The notes: generated by a model from the sequence alone, not told the origin. DNA of 64,000 nt from Litorimonas sp964565335 (GCA_964565335.1 CAZMEN010000001.1:49383-113382); one strand, 5' to 3'; counted from the first letter of the stretch, positions 7,959-17,358 are shown. Translations and numbers: made by a program.

Positions 7959-9128
7959 ATGTCATTTGATGTTATTATCATAGGCGCGGGCGCCGCTGGA
8001 CTCATGTGCGCGGGGCGCGCTGTTCAACGGGGTCTTAAGGTCCTTGTATTGGATCACGCAAAAAAGCCGGGAGAGAAAATTCGTATCAGCGGCGGGGGAC
8101 GGTGCAACTTCACGAATATTCACTGCACAGCTGATAATTTCATCTCGCAAAACCCGCATTTTGCGCGCTCCGCTCTGGCCCGTTACACGCCGCAGGATTT
8201 TATTGACCTCGTAAACCGTTACAAAATTGCTTGGCATGAAAAGACAAAAGGTCAGCTCTTTTGCGATAACAGCTCCCAACAGATTATTGATATGCTTTTG
8301 GTCGAGGCGGATAGCATGACATTGCGGTTGGAGGCGGAGGTTCTTGGCGTCGATAAATATGAAGCAGGCTTCGTCGTCACCACCGCCCGCGAAGCCATCG
8401 AATGTCAATCCGTCGTAGTGGCCTGCGGCGGACCGAGCATTCCAAAAATGGGAGCCTCGCGCTTTGGGTATGAACTCGCCAAGCGTTTCGAGTTGCCCGT
8501 TATTGAGCCCGTCCCCGCCCTCGTGCCGTTGACATTTACGGGGGACTTAAAAGACCCTATTGCCGCTTTATCCGGCGTCAGCACTGATACGATTGTGAGC
8601 CATCCGGATCATAGTTTTGAAGAAGCGCTGCTTTTTACCCATCGCGGCCTTTCTGGTCCGGCAATATTGCAAATCTCCTCTTATTGGTCTCCGGGCGACT
8701 CCATTACGGTCAATCTTACCCCCAAGGCAGATATCTTGTCTGAATTGAAAACGGCACGAACGCATACGCCTAAGATCAGCCCTGAAAATTGGTTGAGCCA
8801 GTATTTGCCCAAACGCCTCGCTGCATATTTTGCAGGCCACATCAAACAGATCCGTCTGGCAGATATGAGCGATGCGGCGCTGAATAATTTGGCTCTCATG
8901 ATCAATCACTGGCATATTACACCCGCCGGAAGTGAAGGGTTTCGTAAAGCGGAAGTCACAAAGGGCGGCGTCGATACAAATGTTTTATCGTCTAAAACGA
9001 TGGAGGTGAAAGCTATCCCCGGGCTTTATTTCATCGGAGAAGTTGTCGATGTCACAGGGCATTTAGGCGGTCACAATTTCCAATGGGCGTGGGCCAGCGG
9101 CATGGCTTGCGCGAACGCGCTGAACTAA
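7959..9128 (+). CDS. HI0933/YhiN-family FAD-dependent oxidoreductase
   Basis: 389-residue flavoprotein. The N-terminal dinucleotide-binding motif GAGAAGLMCAGRA is at residues 8-20, followed by the family signature KIRISGGGRCNFTN near 42-55 and a C-terminal block LYFIGEVVDVTGHLGGHNFQWAWASG that completes the FAD site. Proteins of this type are cytoplasmic and their substrate is unresolved. The length matches the family. It ends close to a convergent TauE/SafE gene. The preceding 183-bp gap holds only a weak small hairpin near 7791-7808. Confidence 0.88.
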   Translation: MSFDVIIIGAGAAGLMCAGRAVQRGLKVLVLDHAKKPGEKIRISGGGRCNFTNIHCTADNFISQNPHFARSALARYTPQDFIDLVNRYKIAWHEKTKGQLFCDNSSQQIIDMLLVEADSMTLRLEAEVLGVDKYEAGFVVTTAREAIECQSVVVACGGPSIPKMGASRFGYELAKRFELPVIEPVPALVPLTFTGDLKDPIAALSGVSTDTIVSHPDHSFEEALLFTHRGLSGPAILQISSYWSPGDSITVNLTPKADILSELKTARTHTPKISPENWLSQYLPKRLAAYFAGHIKQIRLADMSDAALNNLALMINHWHITPAGSEGFRKAEVTKGGVDTNVLSSKTMEVKAIPGLYFIGEVVDVTGHLGGHNFQWAWASGMACANALN

Positions 9129-9136
9129 GCCTTACT

Positions 9137-9889
9137 CTAAAAAATTCCATCATAGAGAAGCTTGCACCCCGTCAAGAAAATTAAACCGTATATGATGCGG
9201 TAGAACAACACTTGATCGATCCGTTTTAATAACCATACACCGATAAAAACACCGATTGGCGCAAGCGGAATAAGCATGGCGGAAGTTTTAAGGTTGGTTG
9301 CATCAAATTGCCCCAAGGCGGCATAGGGAATAACTTTTACGGCATTCACAATCGTAAAAAATACGACGGCCGTACCAGCATAAACCTGTTTCTCCAATTT
9401 ATGCGGGATGGCATAGGCTTGAAAGGGCGGGCCGCCTGCATGAGCGATAAAACTAGTGAAACCAGCGGTAAGCCCTGCAATGGCGCCCAAGGGTTTGTTC
9501 CATAACATCGATTTTTTTGGGCGGCGCTTTGAAACAGCTCCTGCGACCGCATAAACAGGAAAGAGAATGGCAATCATTCCTACCACAATGCGCGCTATGT
9601 CATCATTGACATGCCCGGCTAAAAGGCCGCCCACAGCAATGCCCACCAAAGCACCCGGCAATGTAAGCCAGAGAAGTCTTTTGCTCCACGTTTTACGGTA
9701 AGCCCATAAACTTACCCAATCCATTACAATCAGAATAGGCAACATAATGCCCGCGGCTTGGATAGGTGATGTTGTGAGCGCCATAAGCGGTACGGCAAAG
9801 AGAGCCAATCCGCCAAATCCGCCTTTTGAAATACCCGTTACAAGAACGGCAATTACAGCGGTGACCCAAAATATCGGATTGTCAATCAT
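9137..9889 (-). CDS. TauE/SafE family membrane permease
   Basis: 250 residues, almost wholly hydrophobic, with about eight membrane segments; the internal GG-rich HAGGPPFQAYAIP and GGFGGLALFAVPLMAL segments are typical of the TauE/SafE family of putative sulfite/organosulfonate exporters. It sits in the inner membrane. The ATG at 9889 is used; a GTG two codons upstream (9895) is an alternative. It is divergent from pxpA with a short gap and convergent with the flavoprotein gene. Substrate cannot be told from sequence. Confidence 0.85.
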   Translation of the reverse strand: MIDNPIFWVTAVIAVLVTGISKGGFGGLALFAVPLMALTTSPIQAAGIMLPILIVMDWVSLWAYRKTWSKRLLWLTLPGALVGIAVGGLLAGHVNDDIARIVVGMIAILFPVYAVAGAVSKRRPKKSMLWNKPLGAIAGLTAGFTSFIAHAGGPPFQAYAIPHKLEKQVYAGTAVVFFTIVNAVKVIPYAALGQFDATNLKTSAMLIPLAPIGVFIGVWLLKRIDQVLFYRIIYGLIFLTGCKLLYDGIF

Positions 9890-9933
9890 AAGCACTCATG
9901 ACGTTTCGTTTAGGGATAGTCTAATGCAAATTT

Positions 9934-9952
9934 GGAGGTTAAGATGATTTGA
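9934..9952 (+). promoter_or_regulatory. Shine-Dalgarno plus two-codon leader ORF abutting pxpA
   Basis: GGAGG at 9934-9938 is five bases before ATG 9944-9946, which is followed by ATT and then TGA at 9950-9952. The pxpA ATG begins at the next base, 9953. The strong ribosome site is therefore spaced for a two-codon ORF and poorly spaced (14 or 20 bases) for pxpA itself, suggesting reinitiation or a start-stop stalling leader. Confidence 0.5.
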
Positions 9953-10726
9953 ATGAATATGATCGATTTAAATGCTGACATTGGCGAAGCCAACACCCCA
10001 GAATGGGTTAAAGCCGAAGCCGATATTTTGTCTTTTGTCAGTTCAGTTAATATTGCCTGCGGCGGCCACGCCGGAGACGCAAGCTCTATGCGGCGCACAG
10101 TGAAAAACGCGCTGGCAAACAACGTTGTCGTCGGCGCGCACCCCGCTTACCCTGACAAGGATAATTTCGGGCGAGTATCCATGACATTGGGCAAAGATAT
10201 ATCCTCTCGAAACCTTAAAAAAAGCCTGACCCAACAAATCGTATCGCTAGCAGAAATCGCGTTCTCGGAAAATGTCGAATTACGTTATGTGAAGCCTCAT
10301 GGCGCTTTATACAATGATGCGGTCAAAGACGCGGAGAAGGCTAATATCGTCGCGCAAGTTATTTATGACATCGACCCCAATCTGGCTTTACTCGGCGGCC
10401 CGCATTCTGAGATGGAGAAAGCCGCCAAGAATTTTGGGCTGCGGTTCATCGCCGAAGGATTTATAGACCGCCGTTATACAGATGACGGGCATTTATTAAG
10501 CCGCGCCATAGACGGCGCCGTCCTGAAAGAGGATGCAGAGAGAATATCTCAAGCCATAGATATCGCCGCTCGTCAGCAGGTGAAAACGAACAGCGGAGAC
10601 ACTCTATCAATCAATGTCGGTTCGCTCTGCGTGCATGGTGACAGCCCCGGCGCGGTTAAGACCGCCAGAAAAGCCAGAAAAGCGCTTGAAAACCATGGCC
10701 TGACCGTAAAGTCTTTCGTAACATAG
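9953..10726 (+). CDS. pxpA: 5-oxoprolinase subunit A (LamB/YcsF family)
   Basis: Subunit of the prokaryotic ATP-dependent 5-oxoprolinase PxpABC, which opens pyroglutamate to glutamate. The 257 residues begin with the family signature IDLNADIGEA and contain NIACGGHAGD near 35-44, GAHPAYPD near 62-69 and VKPHGALYND. Family starts usually lie one or two residues before IDLNAD, so ATG 9953 or 9959 are both possible; the latter removes two residues. It is the first gene of a pxpA-pxpB-pxpC-pabBC run. Translation initiation looks unusual because of the two-codon leader just upstream. Confidence 0.93.
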   Translation: MNMIDLNADIGEANTPEWVKAEADILSFVSSVNIACGGHAGDASSMRRTVKNALANNVVVGAHPAYPDKDNFGRVSMTLGKDISSRNLKKSLTQQIVSLAEIAFSENVELRYVKPHGALYNDAVKDAEKANIVAQVIYDIDPNLALLGGPHSEMEKAAKNFGLRFIAEGFIDRRYTDDGHLLSRAIDGAVLKEDAERISQAIDIAARQQVKTNSGDTLSINVGSLCVHGDSPGAVKTARKARKALENHGLTVKSFVT

Positions 10727-10771
10727 CTTATTGGCACACCGCAGAATCAGCTGCAAAAGGGTTATCCATTC

Positions 10772-11458
10772 ATGTCGCTCAGACCGAAAACCTCGAAATT
10801 GGAACCTCGCATCGAACCTTATGGAGATTATGCTGTTCTGGTGTCCTATGATGTTGAGGGGTATTCTGAGAAAGCTTGTAAAACTGTGCACCGTTTGGCG
10901 GACGTTTTACGGGGTGGAAAAAATTGGACGAATGTCATTCCGGCCTATGACAGCTTAATGCTGACCTTTAATCCGGCAGGTCTCAGCACTGCCTCTGCAG
11001 TACAGACCGTCAAACGCGCCCTCTCTCATGTTGAAAAATCGAAACGCGAGCGCAAGCCGAAGCCCATTGATATTCCAGTTTTTTATGGCGGCGAGAATGG
11101 TCCAGATATGGAAACGATTTGCAAAAGCGCCAAGCTCTCGGAAAATCAGGTGATAAAACGTCACAGCGCCAATGTTTACCGTGTTTGCATGATGGGCTTC
11201 ATCCCTGGCTTCACCTTTTTGTCTGCTACGGATAAAAAACTCCACCACCCCCGACTGAAAACGCCGCGTGCCAACGTGGCGGCCGGATCCATCGGAATTG
11301 CGAACTGGCAGACAGGCATTTACGGACTTGAAAGCCCCGGCGGGTGGCAGATTATTGGCCGCACCCCTTTGAACATTTTTGATGCCAAACGCGACGATCC
11401 TTTTGCGTTAAAGGCGGGCGATATTGTGCGCTTTATTCCCCAAGGGAGCGCGTCATGA
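10772..11458 (+). CDS. pxpB: 5-oxoprolinase subunit B (KipI family)
   Basis: 228 residues of the KipI/allophanate hydrolase subunit 1 family. The diagnostic block CMMGFIPGFTFL is near residue 140 and the GIANWQTGIYGLESPGGW block near 175-195. It works with PxpA and PxpC in pyroglutamate cleavage in the cytoplasm. It begins 45 bp after pxpA and its stop overlaps the pxpC start by four bases, so subunits B and C are coupled and probably made in equal amounts. The first 15 residues precede the recognisable domain. Confidence 0.92.
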   Translation: MSLRPKTSKLEPRIEPYGDYAVLVSYDVEGYSEKACKTVHRLADVLRGGKNWTNVIPAYDSLMLTFNPAGLSTASAVQTVKRALSHVEKSKRERKPKPIDIPVFYGGENGPDMETICKSAKLSENQVIKRHSANVYRVCMMGFIPGFTFLSATDKKLHHPRLKTPRANVAAGSIGIANWQTGIYGLESPGGWQIIGRTPLNIFDAKRDDPFALKAGDIVRFIPQGSAS

Positions 11459-12402
11459 GCAATGTCTTAATGACCGTTTTAAACGGCGGGGCACATACAA
11501 CATTACAGGATGCTGGACGTCCCGGATATCGCCATTTAGGCATTCCAAGAAGCGGCGCGGCCGACCGCCTGTCTTTTGCCATTGCGAATTACCTTGTCGG
11601 CAATGACTGGGACGCTCCTGCATTGGAATGCACACTAGGAGGGCTCCATCTCCGGTTTGAAAAGGATACACAAATTGCCATTTCTGGGGCCGAGATGTGG
11701 GCTCAGATTAACGGCATGAACATTCAAATGAACCGAGCATTGCCCGTTAAGAAAGGCGACATTCTTACCTTCAGTTTCGCTCGCATCGGCTGCCGTGCCT
11801 ATATCGCGGCAAAAGGCGGATTAGTGGGGCAATCTTTTTTACAATCCGTATCAACCTACGCGCCTGCGAAACTCGGCGGGCTTGACGGCCGCGCCTATCG
11901 CGTCGGTGATATCATTGCGGGTGCCAATCAGGACAATAAAGGCCCGCAATCTCTACCCACAGGTTACACGCCGATTATGTCCCGCCACATCGTATTGCGT
12001 GCGCGCTCTGTTTCTGAATGGGATAGGCTCAGCCCAAATGCACAGCGTTATATGTACACCTCTCCTTTTTTGACCACGCAAGACACAGACCGAATGGGAG
12101 CCAGATTGATTGGCGATCAGATTGATTTGATAGATCCGTCCCCACTTGTCAGCGGCCCTATTCTGCCGGGAACATTACAAGTCCCGCCTGACGGAAAACC
12201 GATTTTGGCGATGACAGACGGGCATTGCACAGGCGGCTATGCGCGCGCGCTACAAGTTATTTCAGCTGATCAATGGCTTCTCGGTCAAATCGCGCCCGGG
12301 TCACCCGTCAGCTTCAGACGATGCTTCGTCGAAGAGGCCGCGGATATTTTGAAAGGCCGCAATGCCTTTTATGCGGGCCTTATTCCAGGGTTTCGGTTTT
12401 AA
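11455..12402 (+). CDS. pxpC: 5-oxoprolinase subunit C (KipA / biotin-dependent carboxyltransferase family)
   Basis: 315 residues. The N-terminus has the family pattern GAHTTLQDAGRPGYRHLGIP near 12-31, followed by GAADRLSFAIAN; later come SGAEMWAQING and the C-terminal GQIAPGSPVSFRR. Although annotated by homology to urea amidolyase carboxyltransferase domains, this family with YcsF and KipI partners is the 5-oxoprolinase C subunit. It shares an ATGA overlap with pxpB and is 12 bp upstream of pabBC. Confidence 0.92.
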   Translation: MSNVLMTVLNGGAHTTLQDAGRPGYRHLGIPRSGAADRLSFAIANYLVGNDWDAPALECTLGGLHLRFEKDTQIAISGAEMWAQINGMNIQMNRALPVKKGDILTFSFARIGCRAYIAAKGGLVGQSFLQSVSTYAPAKLGGLDGRAYRVGDIIAGANQDNKGPQSLPTGYTPIMSRHIVLRARSVSEWDRLSPNAQRYMYTSPFLTTQDTDRMGARLIGDQIDLIDPSPLVSGPILPGTLQVPPDGKPILAMTDGHCTGGYARALQVISADQWLLGQIAPGSPVSFRRCFVEEAADILKGRNAFYAGLIPGFRF

Positions 12403-12414
12403 ACCCGACCTCAT

Positions 12415-14187
12415 ATGAAACCCTTTGTTTTATTAGACGACCAAAAGACGGGCGAGACTCGTTATTTCACCCGTCCCGAAACTGTGATCGAGGCCTCTCA
12501 TATCCATGATTTGCCAACGGCCTTCGACCGGATTGAGAAGGCCCAAAACTCCGGATGTTATCTCGCAGGTCTCTTCTCTTATGAACTCGGCTACGCCTTA
12601 GAGCCTTCCCTGCATGACCGCGTCCCCAAAAATACCGGTCCTTTATTGCAATTAGGCGTTTTCAAAAACCCGCCTAAGCCCGCCCCGGCCCATATGCTTT
12701 ACAATGCAAAATCAGTGTCATTGGCTTTAGACCCGAAATGGACATTAGAAGATTACCTAAATCGTTTTGGCGTCATTAAAGGCTATATTGAGTCTGGCGA
12801 CGTCTATCAGATTAATTTGACCTTTCCCATGGAGGGTCAGACCAAACATTCCCTTGCAAAAATTTATGCCTCCTTTCGTCGAGCGCAACCCGGCCGTTAT
12901 GGCGGCATTGTAAGTTTGGGCGGTCCAGACGTTATCAGCTTTTCGCCCGAGCTGTTCTTTGAAAAGAAGGGGCAGCACATGCGTATGCGCCCCATGAAAG
13001 GAACACGTCCTCGTAAACACAATACAGCCCAAGATCAGGCGTTACGCGAAGAACTGTTGAATGAACCCAAATCAAAGGCAGAGAACCTTATGATTGTTGA
13101 CCTGCTGCGCAATGATCTATCTCGCCTCTGCGAAGCCGGTTCTGTGAAGGTTCCGGAATTATTTCACGTTGAAACCTACCCAACTGTGCACCAGATGATT
13201 TCCGAGGTGACAGGCACTTTGCGCGAAGATGTGAACTGGATAGACATCTTCACGGGGCTGTTTCCTTGCGGTTCCGTGACGGGCGCGCCTAAAATCAGGG
13301 CGATGGAAATCATTGATGATTTGGAAACACAGCCGCGCGGCGCTTATTGCGGGGCAGTCGGTTATATCGCGCCGGATGGCGATGCCTGTTTCAACGTCGC
13401 CATCCGAACATTGCAAATCGATTCTAAAGGCAATCAAGAGAGATCCTTTCGCTATGACGTAGGGAGCGGCGTTGTCTTCGATAGTGAAGGGCGTGATGAG
13501 TATGAGGAATGCCGATTAAAATCAGAGATATTTGCGTCGTCCAAAAAAGGATTCTTCGAGACATTTCGTTGGGACCCTAATTCGGGCTATATCCGCCTCG
13601 ATTTACATTTAGACCGCTTTATGAAAGCTGCGGTAGCCTATAAAACGAAAATCAAAAGATCGACTTTATCTAAATTTTTATCCGAACATGCTCCACACGA
13701 AACAATCCCTCAACGAGTCAGGCTATCCCTCAGTGACAGCGGCGCGCTTAACCTCAGAACCGAAGACCTGAAACCGCTCCAGCGTACACCCGCGCATATT
13801 TGCGTGTCGCCTTACCCTCTTCGCCCTGCACGGCAAATCACGGCGCACAAAACTGAGAACAGAGATTTTTACGATGGAGAGCGGCATCGTATGCAGGCCC
13901 GCTTTCAGGTCGATGAAGTGCTATTCCAAGCGCCAGACGGCATGATGGCAGAAGGCAGTTTTACGACTCTTTTCATTGAAGAGAATGGCGCGTTACTGAC
14001 CCCATATTTAAAGCACATTCTCCCGGGTGTCTTACGGCAGTCTTTAATCCAAAATGGAGACGCCGTAGAAGCCGCGATTCCTCTTGCTCGTCTGCAATCC
14101 GCTGACAAGATTTTTATAGGGAATTCATTACGCGGACTTGTACCCGCGAAGCTGATTGAAACGAATAAATCGGTTAAGAGTCCATGA
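12415..14187 (+). CDS. pabBC: Aminodeoxychorismate synthase component I fused to aminodeoxychorismate lyase
   Basis: 590-residue fusion for p-aminobenzoate synthesis in folate biosynthesis. Residues 1-375 are PabB-like: YQINLTFPM, RPMKGTRPR (the catalytic Lys motif), KAENLMIVDLLRNDLSRL and FPCGSVTGAPKIRAMEIID. Residues 380-590 resemble the PLP-dependent class IV aminotransferase PabC: FFETFRWDP, MMAEGSFTTLFIE and LPGVLRQSLI. One chain would make aminodeoxychorismate and release p-aminobenzoate and pyruvate. It lies 12 bp after pxpC, probably cotranscribed. No pabA glutaminase is in the window; it may be elsewhere. Confidence 0.9.
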   Translation: MKPFVLLDDQKTGETRYFTRPETVIEASHIHDLPTAFDRIEKAQNSGCYLAGLFSYELGYALEPSLHDRVPKNTGPLLQLGVFKNPPKPAPAHMLYNAKSVSLALDPKWTLEDYLNRFGVIKGYIESGDVYQINLTFPMEGQTKHSLAKIYASFRRAQPGRYGGIVSLGGPDVISFSPELFFEKKGQHMRMRPMKGTRPRKHNTAQDQALREELLNEPKSKAENLMIVDLLRNDLSRLCEAGSVKVPELFHVETYPTVHQMISEVTGTLREDVNWIDIFTGLFPCGSVTGAPKIRAMEIIDDLETQPRGAYCGAVGYIAPDGDACFNVAIRTLQIDSKGNQERSFRYDVGSGVVFDSEGRDEYEECRLKSEIFASSKKGFFETFRWDPNSGYIRLDLHLDRFMKAAVAYKTKIKRSTLSKFLSEHAPHETIPQRVRLSLSDSGALNLRTEDLKPLQRTPAHICVSPYPLRPARQITAHKTENRDFYDGERHRMQARFQVDEVLFQAPDGMMAEGSFTTLFIEENGALLTPYLKHILPGVLRQSLIQNGDAVEAAIPLARLQSADKIFIGNSLRGLVPAKLIETNKSVKSP

Positions 14188-14228
14188 TGGCCATCAACCA
14201 TCAAATTGTCCGAAATGCGAGTGCAAGC

Positions 14229-14256
14229 TTGACCCGCTTTTATACCCGCCTAAAGT
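14229..14256 (+). promoter_or_regulatory. Possible promoter for zntB
   Basis: TTGACC at 14229-14234 and TAAAGT at 14251-14256, 16 bp apart, lie just upstream of the ATG at 14276. The match to the -35 is good and to the -10 moderate. By inspection only. Confidence 0.35.
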
Positions 14257-14275
14257 GTAAATCGGACACACCCCT

Positions 14276-15244
14276 ATGAAATGTTTACAACACGCTTTTT
14301 TAATCGATGAAACTGGTAAAGCCCATCAGCTTCCGACTGAAACTATTCCTGTCGCGCCTAAAAACGGCAATGGGTTTCTGTGGCTCCATTTCGACAAGAG
14401 CGACCCGCAAACACGGCAAGTCCTAAATGATGATGAATTGATAGATAATATTGCCACCGACACATTGCTGGCGGAAGACAGCCGTCCTCGCACAATTGTC
14501 CGAGAGCAAGATGTGTTAATCAATTTGCGCGGTATGAATTTAAATGACGGCGCGGAACCCGAAGACATGATTCCTATCCGCTTCTTCGTGCATCATAACC
14601 GCGTTATTTCCGTGAGCGGACGCTCTATGCAGGCAACGAAAGACCGTATTGAAAGACTGAAAACCCAGAGAGTATCGCCCACGCCTGGAGGTTTTATAGC
14701 AGGGTATGCTCTCTCCTTAGCTGAAAACATGGCCCCTACCATTACGGGTTTAAACGAAAAAGTAGATGCTTTAGAGGAACAGATTGAAGACAAAAAAAGC
14801 GAAGATGCGCGCTCCTCTGTTTCCGAATTGCGGCGTAGCGCGATATTACTGCGACGCTATATTGCGCCTCAAAGAGACGCTTTGAATGTTCTGGCCTCGC
14901 AGTCATTGGATTGGGTATCAAATGATGACCAACTCCGCCTGCGGGACGCAGGTGACCAGGCTGCTCGAATTACAGAGGAATTGGACGCGGTGCGGGAACG
15001 TTGCGCGATTGTCAAAGATCAGCTCACAGATATACAGTCAGAACAAATGAACCGTAACATGATGGTCTTATCTGTTGTTGCCGCAATTTTCTTACCCCTT
15101 GGTCTTATTTCCGGCATGATGGGCATTAATGTTGGGGGCATGCCCTGGGTCGATAACGGGCTGGGTTTTTGGTATGTAGCCGGCATGATTGTCATCATCG
15201 GAATAATTCAATTGATATTATTCCGTCTTATGAAATGGATATAG
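14276..15244 (+). CDS. zntB: CorA-family zinc transporter ZntB
   Basis: 322 residues: a large N-terminal cytoplasmic domain with long helices (about residues 150-250, coiled-coil-like) and two C-terminal membrane segments. The pore-loop sequence between them reads MMGINVGGMP, a GxN motif with the GGMP continuation typical of ZntB rather than magnesium CorA. Members form pentameric channels or carriers in the inner membrane for divalent cations, with zinc as the known ZntB substrate. It stands alone between pabBC and the MoxR operon, with a short gap to the latter. Confidence 0.85.
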   Translation: MKCLQHAFLIDETGKAHQLPTETIPVAPKNGNGFLWLHFDKSDPQTRQVLNDDELIDNIATDTLLAEDSRPRTIVREQDVLINLRGMNLNDGAEPEDMIPIRFFVHHNRVISVSGRSMQATKDRIERLKTQRVSPTPGGFIAGYALSLAENMAPTITGLNEKVDALEEQIEDKKSEDARSSVSELRRSAILLRRYIAPQRDALNVLASQSLDWVSNDDQLRLRDAGDQAARITEELDAVRERCAIVKDQLTDIQSEQMNRNMMVLSVVAAIFLPLGLISGMMGINVGGMPWVDNGLGFWYVAGMIVIIGIIQLILFRLMKWI

Positions 15245-15250
15245 GACCTC

Positions 15251-16069
15251 TTGTTTTTCCGTTTCCTCATAAGTTTGATGTTCTTCGCGGTAACCATGTG
15301 CGGCGGGTCATTGGCTCATGCCCAATCCACATCGCCCGAAGAGAGTGAACCGCAGGCCACTATAATACTAGACGTCGAGAATACAGAAATAGCACAAACG
15401 AAAGCGACACAAGACGCCATCTCATTGGATAATTTGGATACGGCCTTTCGGAAATTAAAATCTCAGGACCAATTACAATTTGTTTTAGCCGAAGCCCCGC
15501 CTCCCCCTAAGTCGGATTGGCTTGTAAAACTCTTGGGCCCAATCCTCGCCTTTCTCAAAGCGATTTCGCCTATATTAAAAGTCGTTTTTTGGGTGTTTGT
15601 GGCGGGGTGTTTTGCCTTGATTGCTTATATTGTGCTTCAGGCAGTTCTCGGTATCCGGCGCGCCCACATTGAACGGCGAGAAAAAGACGAGGATGAGCTG
15701 GTTCTTTATCGCCCTTCGCAGAAAAAAGCGCGCATATTGCTAAACGCCGTCGATGCTCTGGCGGCCAAAGGACAATATGCAGAAGCGGTGCACCTGCTGC
15801 TCTATCGCTCCATTCAGGATATCGGCTTGACGAAACCAAATATGATTAAGCGCTCTTTGACCTCTAGGGAAATCTCGGCGCTGTCTTCCCTCAGCCCAGA
15901 GACGCGGCAAGCATTTACGCAAATCGCAACAGAAGTAGAGCGATCACATTTTGGGGCGCAGGCATTGGATGCTGCAGCGTTTCAGAGGTGCCGAAAGGCC
16001 TATGCACAATTTGCGGTGCCAGAGCGCAATGAAGAAACCCTTTCCATAGTGAAAGGGCTGCCCGCATGA
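15251..16069 (+). CDS. DUF4129 membrane protein of the MoxR operon
   Basis: 272 residues. A signal-like N-terminus (cleavage plausible after AHA near residue 24) precedes a linker, a membrane segment near residues 110-135, and a C-terminal cytoplasmic DUF4129 domain (LLYRSIQDIGL and the following RSLTSREISAL). The first codon is TTG at 15251, closely preceded by AGGA; an ATG ten codons in (15278) is an alternative that would shorten the signal. DUF4129 proteins accompany MoxR ATPases and DUF58 proteins. The stop overlaps the next gene by four bases, so it heads a tightly coupled operon. Confidence 0.8.
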   Translation: MFFRFLISLMFFAVTMCGGSLAHAQSTSPEESEPQATIILDVENTEIAQTKATQDAISLDNLDTAFRKLKSQDQLQFVLAEAPPPPKSDWLVKLLGPILAFLKAISPILKVVFWVFVAGCFALIAYIVLQAVLGIRRAHIERREKDEDELVLYRPSQKKARILLNAVDALAAKGQYAEAVHLLLYRSIQDIGLTKPNMIKRSLTSREISALSSLSPETRQAFTQIATEVERSHFGAQALDAAAFQRCRKAYAQFAVPERNEETLSIVKGLPA

Positions 16070-17358
16070 GTTCGACCGAATTAAATCCGCCCACACCGAG
16101 CGTATCTAAATCGACCCAACACATTATGGGAACAGGGTTTATTATCGGCTTGGTGTTAATCGGCCTGTTTTCCTTTACAGCGCTGATTGGTTTATCCGGT
16201 TATGCGGATGATTTACGGGACCGTAATAATGGCGGCGCTCACGCCTTCTCTACATCGGCGATAGGGTTTTCAGGTCTGCAGCGCCTTTTGAAAGGATTAG
16301 GCGCGAATGTCACACTCGACCCGAATAAAGCGGCTTACGGAGAAAACACCGCGCTTCGTATTTATACTTTAGGTTCGGCCTATCAAACAGACGGTCTCGA
16401 CGAATTAAGAGCCGGTGCCCCTAAGCTTATCATCCTGCCCAAGTGGAATGTAACACGAGTGCCCAAAGCGCCCGGTTGGGTCAGAAAATTTCCTGACAGA
16501 GATTTACAGCGCGCAGAGCCGTTAGCTTCAAACCTCGAAGCGCTTGCGGGCGAAGTAAGTTTTGACCGCATTGGAAAAACCGGCGGCGACCTTGCTAAAG
16601 AATTTACGTTTACACTCACGGATAAAATCTCGGGTAGTGACGTAATCTACACAGATTATTTTCCGCGGCTTCAGACAATCAGCGGAGAGAATTTACTGCC
16701 CTGGGTCACGACCGCGTCGGACGCGATCGTCCTCGCCCAAATTAAAGAGACTAATACCTATATCTTGGCTGATCCTGATTTCATGAATACAGCTGGATTA
16801 AATACCAAGTCCCGCGCGCGTTTTAGTATGAATATATTGAACTCCGTCATGTCAGATTCGGGCGCAAATCGCATTATCATCGACCTGTCCGTTCACGGTA
16901 TAGGAGGCAAACAAAACATGATTAAATTATTTACCCGACCGCCTTTCCTTTCGGTGACCTTGCTCATTTGCGCTCTAATTGGTCTATTGGGTTGGCAAGC
17001 CTTTTTACGGTTTGGTGACCCTCAAAAAGGGCAGGCAGAAGATTTTGGGGCCGACTTGGCTATGGGTCCACAATCTTTAGCCAAAACAACCGCAGAGTTT
17101 CTCGCCATCGCGCGGCGAGAACCTCATGTCATGGCCGACTATGCAGCGCTCATCCGAAAACAGGCTTTGGAAGAGTTACGGTCTCAGGGGCGAACAGGGA
17201 CAGTCCCGGACGCCGTTTTGGAAAAACGGGAAACGCTTAAAAAAATTGACCCTAAATTTCGGGTTTTGGACGCGAAAGCCCGACAAATCACGAAACGAGA
17301 AGACATGGCGCAAATGGCTGAAGCGCTACAAAATTGGAAGAAGGATATAACGGAATGA
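16066..17358 (+). CDS. DUF4350 membrane protein
   Basis: 430 residues with one N-terminal membrane segment (about 23-45), an extracytoplasmic domain of DUF4350 type (residues about 50-270, with HAFSTSAIGFSGLQRLLKGLG at its start), a second membrane segment near 290-310 and a cytoplasmic C-terminus rich in charged helices. Function unknown; the family recurs beside DUF4129 and MoxR in alphaproteobacteria. It overlaps both neighbours by four bases (ATGA junctions), which implies translational coupling and probably a membrane complex with them. Confidence 0.78.
   Translation: MSSTELNPPTPSVSKSTQHIMGTGFIIGLVLIGLFSFTALIGLSGYADDLRDRNNGGAHAFSTSAIGFSGLQRLLKGLGANVTLDPNKAAYGENTALRIYTLGSAYQTDGLDELRAGAPKLIILPKWNVTRVPKAPGWVRKFPDRDLQRAEPLASNLEALAGEVSFDRIGKTGGDLAKEFTFTLTDKISGSDVIYTDYFPRLQTISGENLLPWVTTASDAIVLAQIKETNTYILADPDFMNTAGLNTKSRARFSMNILNSVMSDSGANRIIIDLSVHGIGGKQNMIKLFTRPPFLSVTLLICALIGLLGWQAFLRFGDPQKGQAEDFGADLAMGPQSLAKTTAEFLAIARREPHVMADYAALIRKQALEELRSQGRTGTVPDAVLEKRETLKKIDPKFRVLDAKARQITKREDMAQMAEALQNWKKDITE

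Noticed and set aside
7962..8408. Leftward 148-codon frame within the flavoprotein gene
   Set aside because: Antisense to a full-length conserved FAD protein; no independent signal.
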